From positions 248,001 through 312,000 of the forward strand of contig OV121081.1 in the NCBI GenBank assembly GCA_921293015.1: 64,000 bases of DNA, given 5' to 3'. Below, piece after piece: positions 12,655 to 23,329 of the stretch; position 1 is the first letter of the stretch; the number at the start of each line of letters is the position of its first letter. Both the position numbers and the translations under genes were made by a program. Source of the DNA: Phorcus lineatus. Its lineage: Eukaryota > Mollusca > Gastropoda > Trochida > Trochidae. The notes under the pieces were generated by a model. It was not told the DNA's origin and did not search any database. It saw only the letters and a list, made by a program, of their open reading frames with translations.

Positions 12655-13964
12655 GATTCTTTATTAAAGTCTCACCTCGCATTTATAAAATACAAATATA
12701 CAAACAAATACATATTATTTAAAAGAAACAGCGAGTCACCAAAAAAGGTTACGAGAGACTAAATTAAAAGGCATACTTATATACATACAAATATATCATA
12801 TGAAGTTAAAATCAGCAGACATTCCAGGTAAGTAAATGGTGAAAATGTGTACATTCCAAGTGTATATTAAAATGTGTATATGAAATAAAACATGAAATAC
12901 AATTAGAAAAAAGATAAATATGGCAATAAAGTATGTACATGTGGGAGAAATAGTAAAAAAAATGTGATGACTTATTTACTCATGATATAAAAAGTGGGTG
13001 GTTAATATAGACTTGCAGACCTTGGCACTGATAAAAGACATGTCAGCTGAGGAGAGAATAAAACCTACTTTCCTTAAATCACTGTAATCCGAAAATCTAG
13101 GACATTTTAAAATGCATTTGGAATAAAGATCACGTCTAACATCTTCGTAAAGCGGACAGTGTAGCAAAACATGCATCTCATCTTCTACGGTGTTGTTGCA
13201 CTCAGGGCAAGTTCTTTCTTCTACCGGAGTGTTAGCGTAACGTCCCGTCTCAAGGGAGCTACTCCGCACCTAAACTTTGATAGTGCGCTTCTTTGACTTC
13301 TAATAGGAACATTTCTGACATAAGATTCCGTCCCATAGTCGCTCTTGAATGTACAGTAAGTTCGCAGTTTATTTCCGCTGTTCCCTCGTCCCCGAGTAGG
13401 TTGAGATATGTCTCCTTCGCATCTTGATAAAAACTCGTTAAAAACTGCCTTCTCTATTATGCGTGAAACAAAACTTCCATGGTATCTGTGATTAAGGGGT
13501 GTCAAGTGTCCCATTCCGAGTTTGTTAAACTTGTTGCGTATCCTGTAGACTTGGTTTCGCTTTCTTCTCCGCCCACTGGTTGGTCCATAAGAAAATGTGG
13601 TGAGTTAGTCTTAAAGGATTCATGTTTCTGAGTCGCATATAGAGGCGTGTCACACATCCCCACTGTCGGACGGTTGGAGGGACCTAGCCCATATCTCCAC
13701 ACACTGCGTTGTTAGGGGCAAAACGTCGGAATACGAGAAAAAAGCGCATAGCCCTGTTCTGTATACGTACTGCTTCTATGTATGACATGTTATAAGTTCC
13801 CCAAATACTTGCACTGTAAGCGATGACTGGCCACACCACAGAGTCGTATAATTTAGTAAAAGTTTCGAATTGCATGCCACCTTAAATTTTAAACTTTGAA
13901 ATGAGCAGCCCAAGAGCTCTGCTGGCTGAGCAGGCCGCTGCTTTCGCCATACGGTTAAAATCAA
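12655..13964 (-). pseudogene. LINE ORF2 C-terminal region and 3' tail
   Basis: This is the C-terminal part of the element that starts at 16452. It shows LTEHLDFNRM in a frame near 13960, FETFTKLYDSVVWPVIAY and IQNRAMRFFLVFRRFAPNNA at 13684-13875, CGVAPLR near 13240, and a zinc-knuckle block (CPECNNTVEDEMHVLLHC) at 12976-13269. The 3' end has AATAAAG followed by an irregular CTGT-rich tail at about 12640-12665. Several frameshifts and stops make it inactive. A deletion at about 14035 removes the YADD box between this part and the RT fingers. Confidence 0.85.
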
Positions 13965-14008
13965 GATGCTCTGTTAGAAGAATTCATAGGTAGTTATATA
14001 TATATATT

Positions 14009-14432
14009 CTAAAACATCATCTCCCAATGTAAAGGTAGCAAGTGTCCGAGGTGTCCGATAGAAAGTTCATTAATCTTAGCTAAAAGATCATTTATATACA
14101 GATTAAAAAGTAACGGTGAGGGTAGACACCCTTGTTTCAAACCACATTGGACATCAAACCAAGGCGTATGTCTGCCGTTCAGTCTCACACAGCACTCCAC
14201 TGCTCTATAAAGGGAGGCAATGGCATTAAACATTTTACCTTTTATGTCTGCTTCAAGTAGCTTTGACCACATATTAGAACGATCAATAGAATCATATGCT
14301 TTCCGAAGATCAATGAAAGCTGTAAAAGTGGATTTCTTCATAGATTTACGTGTTTCAATGATAGAAGTTAGCGATGAAACATGTTCAGTCGTTGATCTAC
14401 CTCTTCTTAAACCATTTTGGTTATCTTCTTAA
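14009..14432 (-). pseudogene. LINE RT fingers and palm fragment
   Basis: This is the central RT part of the 12655-16452 element. RRGRSTTEHVSSLTSIIETR precedes motif A (AFIDLRKAYDSIDR) and motif B region (GLKQGC, LLFNLYINDLL). The frame then runs into unrelated residues where the YADD-containing segment is deleted. A stop interrupts the fingers near 14430. A second deletion joins this block directly to the end of the endonuclease domain near 14480, removing the linker and N-terminal RT. The GLKQGC-x-SP-LLFN signature and APE domain place it among APE-type LINEs, but I cannot name the clade. Confidence 0.85.
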
Positions 14433-14484
14433 ATATTGCTCTCTTCTATGTAGTTAGATTGACAACTTAAAGAATTTTCTAATT

Positions 14485-15414
14485 TTAAAACACAGAAGCT
14501 AAAAACGAGTCACGTATCCCCGTAGTATCAAACTTGGTGCTGTAGGAGTAGCTATCATCTGAGAGTGGGGTTATTGTTGTGTGCTTAATACTTATGTCCA
14601 CTGTCAACCGAAGAAGGGAATGGTCTAGCTTTAGCACATCCGAGGGGTCAATCACACCTTCATGCATAGCTAACAGGTCACTTGGTCTGATTACCTGAAA
14701 ATCGCTAAATTTATCAATACATTCATATGCACACAAACAGTAATCAACCACAGATTTGCCACGACTAAAAATATAAGTAAAATCATTTGCATCTCCAATA
14801 GACCATTTAACATGCAAAAGTTAACATTAATTAAAAAATCGATGAATAATTGTCCATGTGTATTAACAACATTGTCAATGACGCCTCTTATTGGTATGGT
14901 GTCTACACCTTCCACATAATCAAGTAGTTGTGCGCATCTACAGTTAAAATCACCGCAGATGTAGGTCATACCAGAATGGTGATACTCATGTACTTGTAGC
15001 AATAGAGTTTCAAAGAAATTAGCGCCATCCACCTGTCGTGTAGAAGTCCGGGGGTAGATAGCACACACAAGTTACCATAACAGTCTTTGAGCTTATATTG
15101 TCTTTTAAATTTGTCCATAAAATACCTTCATGAACACTATCAATAACGTTAACATTAAAATACCTAAACAGTGCATCTTTTATTAAAAACCCGACCCCAC
15201 CCGAGCCGTGTTTCGCATTGACGTGAAGAGAAGTTCGGTTATGTCCAACCCATCGGTACCCTTTCACAGTAAGTTTGTTATCGCCAACAAGATGTGTTTC
15301 CGCTATACCTATCACATCTAAATCACTCTCTATCACACACAATTCATGTAACTTATGACTTTCGGAAAGTAGGTCAACACTCCAACCAGCAACGTTCAAG
15401 AACCCACACGACAC
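14485..15414 (-). pseudogene. LINE AP-type endonuclease domain
   Basis: ORF2 starts at 15414 with MSCGFLNVAGWSVDLL and carries an exonuclease-endonuclease-phosphatase fold. Visible blocks are VIGIAETHLVGD (catalytic Glu), GSGGVGFLIKD, CVCYLPPDF, then after a frameshift near 15050 YICGDFNCRC. A second shift near 14750 leads to SRGKSVVDY and LDHSLLRLTVD, the catalytic D-H end. Such domains nick the target strand for reverse transcription. All core motifs are recognisable, but two frameshifts inactivate the copy. The ORF1 remnant is directly upstream. Confidence 0.85.
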
Positions 15415-15424
15415 CTATCTATAC

Positions 15425-16452
15425 CGCTAATTGGTTGCTGGGTTGTCTAGGCCTCTGATCCTTGACGTGAACCAAGGTGATTGGTGTCACGCGCGTCATT
15501 ACGTGATCCGTGTTGGTAAACATTACCACGTGTTTCCCTACTCCCGGTGCCGCCTGAGTCACGTCTTCTGTCTCCCTCGTCCTCGTTGTTGTCTTGATCG
15601 TCCCTCTTACGGTTAAAGCCACTGGAGTCATCTCTCCTGGGTGTCGTGTCGTCCCCTGTCTGTTCTGTACAACTTTCCGCTCCCCGTCATTCTGGTGTTG
15701 TCACCAATCGGTTTAGATATACCATTCATATAAGACTCAAACACGTTGTTGAAATGGTTTGTCTCTCACGATGTAGTTGTTACCGTCGTTCCGGCTTTCC
15801 ATCAGGGCTTTCTTTGCATCAAATATGGTCTTCTTGTCTTCCTGGGACATTTGGTAACGATCACCCCTGGGTACCGGTTATTGTGGGAGACCTTCCGCTG
15901 AGCCCTTTCAACCTGTATGCGTTCTAAATTTGAGTCCATCTCACATCAAACCATTAACCTTAGAGTTCACATTCTCACCTTCAGATTCGGGGAGATTTCG
16001 TATCACTTTGTTCATATGCATGTCCTCAGATCGTGTGACACTAGCGTGGCTTCGTTTTATGTCTGAAATGTCTCGTGATACCCGTTCACTGCTCTGTGAG
16101 TGCGTCTCCCGTATCTGGGTCAAGTCATTGTTTATGTCCGTGATTTAATCATGGTTTTCATTTTATCAATCATTTTGTTTTCTAATGATTGGAACCTCGA
16201 GTCCAAATGTCTTGTTAGATCTTGAATTTCCCACCAAACATCGGCAATAGTTTTCGTGCTCTCGATTTCATTCTTACTACAACGATCGCGTTGCGTAGTT
16301 TCTTTATTATCTTGAATGCGGGTCCCCCCTCTTTGCTTTTTGACATTAGATGATTCATCGTTCTTATCATTTTCCTCAGTGAAGCCTCGCTTCCTCCCGT
16401 CTGGTAATATGTTCTCATGTCTTGCCATCGGGGACGCCATTACAGCATTCAC
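15425..16452 (-). pseudogene. LINE ORF1 (RNA-binding protein) remnant
   Basis: The first frame (16132-16452) starts with ATG at 16452 and encodes a charged, basic N-terminus followed by a coiled-coil-like segment (DLTRHLDSRFQSLENKMIDK). The next frame (15941-16123) holds VIRNLPESEGENVNSKVNGL, a block also present in the ORF1 at 28985-29716 and typical of L1-like RRM ORF1 proteins. The rest, to about 15425, is frameshifted and ends in an Arg/Asp/Gly-rich disordered tail. Position just before the endonuclease ORF fits ORF1. Non-functional. Confidence 0.75.
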
Positions 16453-17075
16453 AAACTCCTGTCAGTCAGTCACGTCCATCGACGAAGGTGAAATTGCAGA
16501 CGTCTCAGTTGAGATCCGGGTAAATAAAGTTCATAAACTGTTTCAATATGTCTTCGCACAACTTCTATTTAGTGCAGTTTCTTCTCAGTCAGTTAAAAGA
16601 CCAGAAAAAATAAAGTTTTTTCATGAGCAACTGACATGTCGTGGGTTACCTGTACGACCTTCACCTTCACTCTTGACACAACTCTTGGCATGGTCATATC
16701 ACACTTTGCCAACCAGTCCTTGTGATGACAACGGGTTAACAGTAAAGGTCCAGTTGTTTGCCAGCTATAGTCTGTTTCGGTGAGCACTAGTCGGTAATAG
16801 ACCCGTGAAGACTAGTCAAACTCCAGTTCAAAATGATTAATCTTGATTTGATAATAATGTCAATGTGAGTAAATGTGAAGTTAATCTTATGATTTAGACA
16901 ATTCAAGAAAATTGTCATTTCCCCTTTATACAGACTCAGTACATATGGCACATTCATTGCACAATGGCAAACGCACAGATTAATATCAAGTTCATTCCAA
17001 ATTCAAGTGGAGGCAGACACCTGATCTATTAAGGTCATAAGTTTAGGGTCAAGACTACCAAAGGAGATCGAATTC
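16453..17075. other. Probable 5' UTR of LINE, then spacer
   Basis: Sequence upstream (minus strand) of the LINE ORF1 start. It should contain the internal promoter of the element, but no motif can be pinned down and the 5' end of the insertion is not obvious. Confidence 0.35.
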
Positions 17076-17937
17076 ATTTGAAATGTTGTAAGGCAGCTGG
17101 TTGTCCTGCAACCACCAATACTGTTGGTGATGTTCTTAGCAGTTCGAAGAACATTCACAACCATCATCAGGATGATGTTCAATTACACATTGACACATTT
17201 CTTGCACCACTGAAGACCAAAGTTCGAGCAGATCCCAGACCAGTTGAAAGCATTTATGAAGAGGAAATGGACAGTAAGTATCCAGTATTCAGATATCCAA
17301 ATATTTTCCAATGTAATAGTTTTTATGCTAACATGACATGACTCATGTGTGTGTATGTGACTTGATTTTTAACACGACTCTTTGATCTTTCCGAACTCCG
17401 AGCAGAGGTCCTGAAGTCACATCTGCAGTTCCGACTTTCTACGACACTCATTCCAGCCTCTATCGAGCCCGAGCAAAAGAAATACCGAAGCTACCTCGAC
17501 ACCGAGACGACATCAGCCTCCCCGACGCCCTCACCAAGACGTCTATCAACGAGGTCTTCCTGCTCCATGCTGCCGACCATGACAAGATCATAGTTTTTGC
17601 CACGTCACCTCGCTGCTGCCAGTGCATATTATTGTGCTGGTACTTTTAGTAGGTGTCCTTCATTGTTTTATCACCTATACACAATGCATGACATTGTTGA
17701 TGTGAAAATGTTCCCCTCGTTTATGGACTATTACCAGACATAAAGCAATCAACCTACATGGACTTCTTCGGAATTGTCAAAGCGAAGGCAGCAGAGAACG
17801 GCATAAACTTACAACCAACAACATTCTTTAGTGAATTATGTAAATATATCTGCGAAATAAATGATCATCTTGAACTAATGAATTATGTTACTTGTTGTAA
17901 AGCATTGGCCTGAAACCGACTATAAGTTAATCCCCTA
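17076..17937. other. Unassigned, partly GC-rich segment
   Basis: The stretch at about 17380-17590 is clearly richer in C and G than its neighbours and looks like eroded coding sequence, but no frame is open for long and no domain is recognisable. It precedes the plus-strand LINE C-terminus and may be part of it or of an unrelated retroelement. Confidence 0.3.
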
Positions 17938-18628
17938 TTGTTCACGGATTATCACGCTTCTATGATATTGAAGGGTGAAATTGGCCAACTGGCAAACAGA
18001 AATATAACAGAAATTGAATCTATTCTAGAAAGTACAGGTTATAGTTACATTTGGCAAAAGCAAGAATTTCAAAGTACGAATTGGCTTGTTAATAATGTTA
18101 AAACTGTACTCCTTGACCAATTTATGCAAAATTGGAGAGAGAAAAAATCTCAATCTTCTAAAGGTTATTATTATGATAAGTTTAAGGATAATGTATGTAT
18201 TGAAAACTATTTATTGCAACTTCCTTTGAATTTACGTATGTATATCACAAAACTTAGAACTTGTAACCACAGACTCCCAGTTGAAACTGGTAGATGGTAT
18301 AAAATTGATAGAGAACATAGATCATGTCCATCATGTAAGCATAAGATAGGGGATGAATTTCACTTAATGTTAGAGTGTAATCTTTTAAATAAATTACGAA
18401 ATAAATATCTTCCTGCATATTATTGTAAACATTCATCAACTGAAAAATATATTTCCTTTATGCCCATCACATACAAACCGATACTTGTTAAAATGGCTCT
18501 TTATATAAAAAATGGTCTGCGTATGCTCCATTGATATGTATGTTATTATATATTCATGTATGTTTTGGTTACTCTATGTCATCAGTTATGACTTTTGAGA
18601 ATACATTTGACTTGACTTGACTTGACTT
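17938..18628 (+). pseudogene. LINE ORF2 C-terminus with TTGAC tail
   Basis: An open frame of 198 codons ends at 18534. It carries FMQNWREKKSQSS, LRTCNHRLPVETGRWYK and a CPSC-x-H-C zinc knuckle (CPSCKHKIGDEFHLMLEC), the C-terminal signature of APE-type LINE ORF2 proteins. After about 70 bp of 3' UTR it ends in TTTGACTTGACTTGACTTGAC at 18607-18628, a pentanucleotide 3' tail. The C-terminal frame itself is undamaged, but RT and endonuclease are absent, so this is a 5'-truncated copy. It is a different subfamily from the minus-strand copies, which have another tail. Confidence 0.85.
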
Positions 18629-18639
18629 GGCAAAGTGGG

Positions 18640-20000
18640 AACACCCCCTTGGCATTACACAGATAATTAGTCCATCTTTACATCGACAAACATTATTAAC
18701 CAATTAATTTATAGAATATACATTCAGCCAAAAAGAAGAAAATCTTCTGTTATGCTATTGATGCTTATAATCACTTGTAGAGTATATCATTTGGAAAGGT
18801 TCCCAAATCCAATAAGGTTATTCAGGAAGTCGAAGTTGCAAATTATTCATGGATTACTTTTTCTGACGCTTGAAATGGGTATGTACTTTGTCATTGATAA
18901 TCTTTCAAACTTCACTTTTGATAAAGGTCGTCATTTACCTCTGAAATCAAACAAATTAATTGTGATCAAAATATAATCATTGCAAACAATTTCTTAACAC
19001 TTTTCATGATGAAAATGCATCCAATTTTCTAAAACCCTTTTTATTCTAAATGAAGCGGTTTCCAAACTCTATATCATTTATTTATTTCGTGTTTAATCCA
19101 ATCAGTAAATAGTAAAATGATAGCAGGATTTGCAGGATTTGATTAATCATTTTAAAATTAAAGTCTACATTTGTTCAAAAATGGCAATGCGAAACGTTTT
19201 TAATTCTTTTTGCAAAGGTCAAATTAAATTTCATGTCTTAAAAAATCAATGTTTCAAACAATATAAATGTTTTCAAAATGTAAAATGTTAAAATAAATAT
19301 AGGTTAAGTTAATCAAAAACTAAAGATAATCATAACATGGCGACTTTGACAAACAAAATAAAGGGACATAACTCGTGGTCAGATATTAAGTGCTAATTAG
19401 TTTGAAAGGTTGTGGAAAGGTGTGGAAGGGTGCCTCTTTCCTTCTATGTAAAGTTTTGAATGGTGCCTCTTTCCTCTTAGAAAGGACGCCTTTAAGCTTT
19501 TGGAATGAACGCTCGTTACTCCAGTGGCAAGTTCAGCTTCAAGCCTTTCAATTTTCTTATTAACTTCCTCTCCACATGTGTTATTGCAATCCACATTTTC
19601 CTGAAGCATCAGCAATTGCTTGTCTGTCACTTTGTGGTTTTCTTCAGTTTGGTTCCCTAAGGTGATCAGCATTTTTTCGTACGTTACTATCGTAGATTCA
19701 AGTCAAGTTTTGATTCATTGATTCATTGAAGCAAGCTACATCTCAACGCGATTCAACATTGCACTGACCTGACCTATGTCCACGTTTTTGGATTGCGGAA
19801 AATTGGTCATCGAGTGAAATCTATGTTGTCCGTGCATATTTGTGTGTGGTGGATTCATCTTGTTTCATTTATAGGTATATTTCCTTGTTAATGTTAAGAA
19901 CTGGAAGAATAAAGGTAAGTACTTTTATTTTCTTGATTCATTTTTTTCAAATAACACAATACGATCTTCTCTAAGACGGTCACTAGTAAATGTCGATGTG
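18640..20000. other. No gene recognised; one charged minus-strand ORF
   Basis: Mostly AT-rich sequence. At 19397-19672 (minus) a 91-codon frame encodes a charged, coiled-coil-like segment (NKKIERLEAELATG). It has no recognised relative or clear splice sites, and a small direct duplication (GTGCCTCTTTCC) lies inside it. I do not call it a gene. Confidence 0.4.
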
Positions 20001-20007
20001 TGATTCG

Positions 20008-20295
20008 TCACTCTACTCCCATGTAACTGCGTGGCAACGACTGACTGACTGACTTGCTTACATCAATTCGTGGAGATTCGTTGTTTGATACATTCTTTCT
20101 CTTCTTCGATTTCATGCAGATTCTAACAGGGGGATCCCTGCGTTGTACCAGACGGCCCAAAATGTCCAAAACATGTTCAAGAAGATTAAGATCCGGGCTC
20201 ATTGCAGGCCCCCGTAGGTGTGTCAGGGCATTGTTCTTGATTACCTGCCTCAAAGCTTGTGAACGATGCGCTCTAGCATTATCGTCCATTAATAC
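20008..20295 (-). pseudogene. Tc1-like transposase, C-terminal part
   Basis: The minus strand encodes VLMDDNARAHRSQALRQVI, PAMSPDLNLLEHVLD and LGRLVQRRDPPV. These hold the second Asp and the Glu of the DD34E catalytic triad, and the spacing counted here is 34 residues. The C-terminal tail beyond about 20150 is unlike transposase. The N-terminal part lies at 20995-21701, separated by about 700 bp that look like a nested insertion. Confidence 0.85.
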
Positions 20296-20992
20296 CATCT
20301 TCCCACGGCAAGGTGAAAATGTATCGAGATAGACTCTATCCGTATTCTACCTTGCCCTCATCGGTAACAAAAGCTGTGGTATGAAGCAGCGACACTTAAT
20401 GCCATCACGAGTTACCGCCCTTACAAGCTGCTAACCCGCAGCCAGTGAAATCGCCGTTAACATTCGAAACATACGCCCAGCCTAACATCTTATGATAAAG
20501 AAAATCCAAGCGAAAATGTTATATTATAATTTAGTCCGCTGGCTTATTTGCAGGTTTTCAAAAACAACACCAAGAATAACATTTTAATACTTGTCACATC
20601 GGGCCGTATTGCTCAAGTAATTAATGCTTTTTTCTCCTTCTATAAAAAATCATGTTTTAGGTATATGTTTTATGTTATTGGTAAACGTTACAAACTCTAC
20701 AATATATATCGATCGACCAAAAACGTTTTAGATATACCCTGTATCAATCTTCTTATATGCCTGAAATTACAATTGAAATTGTTTTAAATAGTCTTTTCTT
20801 TAAACGCGGGTCACTACCGCTATCTTTGCCGTTGACATCGGAAGTTCATTTTGAAAGCCGCCTTCTGATTGGCCTGTCAAAAGGGCGTGCAGTAGGCTTG
20901 AGTCTTAGCACAGAAAATGTGGGCCGTGATGTAAAGAGCGAAGCGGGAAGAATTTAAAATCTTTTCGTTTCGGCCTTGATGTTGTGAAGATG
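20296..20992. mobile_element. Nested insertion in Tc1-like transposase
   Basis: These 697 bp interrupt the transposase exactly between the ALPTRPVV block and the MDDNARAH block. The insert begins with CATCTTC and ends with GAAGATG. The similarity continues imperfectly inward for about 28 bp, through CAAGG and GAAAATG/GAAACG, which suggests degenerate terminal inverted repeats. The flanking bases (AATAC and ATTAC) may be a target duplication. No coding capacity is recognised, so it would be a non-autonomous DNA transposon. Confidence 0.5.
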
Positions 20993-20994
20993 AT

Positions 20995-21701
20995 TACTAC
21001 AGGTCTTGTTGGAAGTGCTTGGTTATCGAAATGGGGCAAGACAACAGTTTTAAGGACTGACCGGATGCAGCAATCCTGTCAAGGTACCTAGTATGGTCAC
21101 AAGATCTAGTTTGTAGTCAAAGCACCCCCATACCATCACGGATCCCCCGCCATAAGGTACTGTTGGCATGATGTTTCGTGGTGCATACGCTGTTCCTGGA
21201 TGCCTCCAAACCCTAACCCTGCCATCCACAGAGTGCAGAAGGAACGTGCTTTCGTGAAACCAGTGAACCTTCTGATGATCATAAATTCCACAAAAGTCTT
21301 TCTCTACACCATGCCGAACGCCACTGCTTTGGGTTGTTCTTGAGTTTCAGTCGCTTGATTACTCTTCTGGACTTCAATCCAGCGGCCTTGAATGGATTTC
21401 TGACAGTTTGGTGACTTAACAGGCGGTGTGGAGGCCTTTGGCGTTTTAGGATTGTACTGGAAGCGAAAGGATACCTTCTTGTGAGCCTTATCAATGATCT
21501 ATCCTCTCTCACGGAGGTGATACGTGGTCTGCCTGAAGGAGTGCGATTTTTCACGTCATTTTGTGCATGTTTTTTGGCTAAACGACTTATGGTAGAATAA
21601 TGACGTCCAGTTCTTCTTGCGATTTCCTTGGAAGAAAGACCCGCTCAGAGAAGACCAAATATCTGCCACTTGACAGCCTCTGACATTATAGCATCCGGCA
21701 T
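20995..21701 (-). pseudogene. Tc1-like transposase, N-terminal and core part
   Basis: The frame begins at ATG 21701 (MPDAIMSEAVKWQ). The first helix-turn-helix region (SSKEIARRTGRHYSTISRLA) is interrupted upstream by one TGA. A GRPR basic hook and the second HTH (EDRSLIRLTRRYPFASS, LSHQTVRNPFKAAGLKSRR) follow. The catalytic core is shown by VHWFHESTFLL, where the first catalytic Asp position reads His in this copy, then YGGGSVMVWG, and after a frame break LPHFDNQALPTRPVV. The partner C-terminal part is at 20008-20295. The transposase would cut and paste its element at TA sites. This copy is dead: a stop, a frame break, a lost catalytic residue and a split. Confidence 0.8.
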
Positions 21702-22512
21702 TCTGGGTTACAATGGCTTAAGGGCTTGGGTCAACGTTTTTATATAACCTAAACTGATCACAAACCCATTCTGCAAATCGACAAATCGTGGAGAGCAAAG
21801 TTCACGCGCAGCTTGTCTCGCTTGGATGAAACACATCCCTATAAAAACATGATAAAAATCAAACCTACTACATAGCAGATTCATGGGTACAAACAACATC
21901 AACGGGGATTTGGTATGTGCCCAAAATAACTAAACTTATGTTTGTGGAGTGCAACACTTTTTACTATGTATATTCCAGTTTTTTACGGAACGTGGATTAA
22001 TCTCATTTACACATGTATTTCTAATATAACTGATATATGTAATTAACAAGAAACCTCTTATTAGTATGTGTGCCTGTTTCGGTGTTCTTTGGTTTTCAAC
22101 TTCTATATGGGTTTTTTTCACGAATTTAAAGACTATTCAACGAATATTGTTAATGAAAAGACAAAACGTTTATCCAACGTATCTGTTTCTAGAAAAAGCA
22201 ATTAGGTTTTATCCCGTCCACTAAAGCATTAAGTTGTGAACTGCACAGATTGCTTTACCAAAGATAACACCATAGCTTTAGTGACCAACATAATTATCAA
22301 GCCAGGGTAAATTGTATGAAAGGTATAAGACATCCATTCTTTTTTGGAGGCAGTTGACAATTAGAAAACAGTTGGAATTTTTTGTTTACCGAGTGCTAAA
22401 TTTCAAAGATGTACAATCGAAACAGCGGTTGACTGTATTTCGATGTAACCATGGAATTCGGGGCCTGGTGAGACTTACAGGCGTAACGTAGAGGAGCATT
22501 TTAGATTTATTT
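21702..22512. other. No gene recognised
   Basis: AT-rich spacer. The left edge may include the 5' flank and inverted repeat of the Tc1-like element, but no matching repeat was found on the other side. Confidence 0.4.
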
Positions 22513-22514
22513 TA

Positions 22515-22809
22515 CGGAAGCACCACAGTCAAAAAAAATTTTATCTCCTAATTAGGAGATACTATCAACTAATTAGGAGTTACTTTGTCCTAATTAGGAC
22601 TTCACATCTCCTAATTAGTTGATAGTTTATCCTAATTAGGTGATAGTTATGTCCTAATTAGTCGATGATAAAGTACTAATTAGATGATAACTATCTCCTA
22701 ATTAGGAGTGATTATGTCCCAAATAGGCGATGATTAAGTCCTAATTAGGTGATGGTATATCCTAATTAGGAGATAAAAACATTTTGACTGTGGCACTAGG
22801 ATGCTTCCG
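22515..22809. mobile_element. TA-flanked MITE with CTAATTAG palindromes
   Basis: The segment starts CGGAAGCA and ends TGCTTCCG, with TA on both outer sides (22513-22514 and 22810-22811). The inverted ends continue inward through CCACAGTCAAAA and TTATCTCCTAATTAGGA, apart from a small indel, so the TIRs are roughly 45-50 bp. This is the build of a Tc1/mariner-type MITE. The interior consists of ten exact CTAATTAG palindromes plus one variant (CCAAATAG at about 22719), spaced 21-22 bp apart from 22548 to 22769. No coding capacity. Confidence 0.85.
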
Positions 22810-23052
22810 TATTATTTAAATGAGATTGCTTCCCACCTTTCTGTAGACAACAGTCATTTACCGTATTCAAAGGCTGAAATTATTTCTATAAAATTGGTGT
22901 TAAACATTAATACATATATCATATCGGTAGACAAGATTTTCTAGATAAAAACTTCTTTATTGTGAAAATTTAGGACGTGCAAATGTTTAAATGTGTCTCG
23001 TAGGCCAAATGGTCGGATGTGATATTGTTTTAAAATGTCATGTAAACGAATT

Positions 23053-23322
23053 TTAGCATATGACACAAATAGGAAATATTTGTTTTCTTCTTTCTTCATC
23101 TGTGTAATTTTGCGAGGCTTTGACGTCTTGTTTCGAATGTGGTATAGGTTGAGTGATTGTGTTTAACTTTGGGCCCTCTTTTGCTGCTTTGTCGGTTGAT
23201 TCGTTTCCGAAAACACCGACATGGACGGGAACTAAGAGGAGTTTCATAGATTTATCATTGATTTGTTTTATGTGCTTCGAGCCCACTGATAGTGTCTGAA
23301 AGTTAAACAAGCCAGCCATCAA
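23053..23322 (-). pseudogene. LINE RNase H-domain fragment
   Basis: The minus strand has MKLLLVPVHVGVFGNESTDK followed by AAKEGPKLNTITQPIPHSKQ. This is the conserved HVG-GNE-xxD block of a retrotransposon RNase H and the segment after it. It is close to the fragment at 2861-3310, so both derive from one LINE family with a C-terminal RNase H domain. The fragment lacks RT and is inactive. Confidence 0.7.
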
Positions 23323-23329
23323 CTCACTC

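Noticed and set aside
16316..16783. 155-codon plus-strand ORF
   Set aside because: It overlaps the LINE ORF1 start on the opposite strand. The minus-strand reading has recognisable ORF1 features and this one does not.
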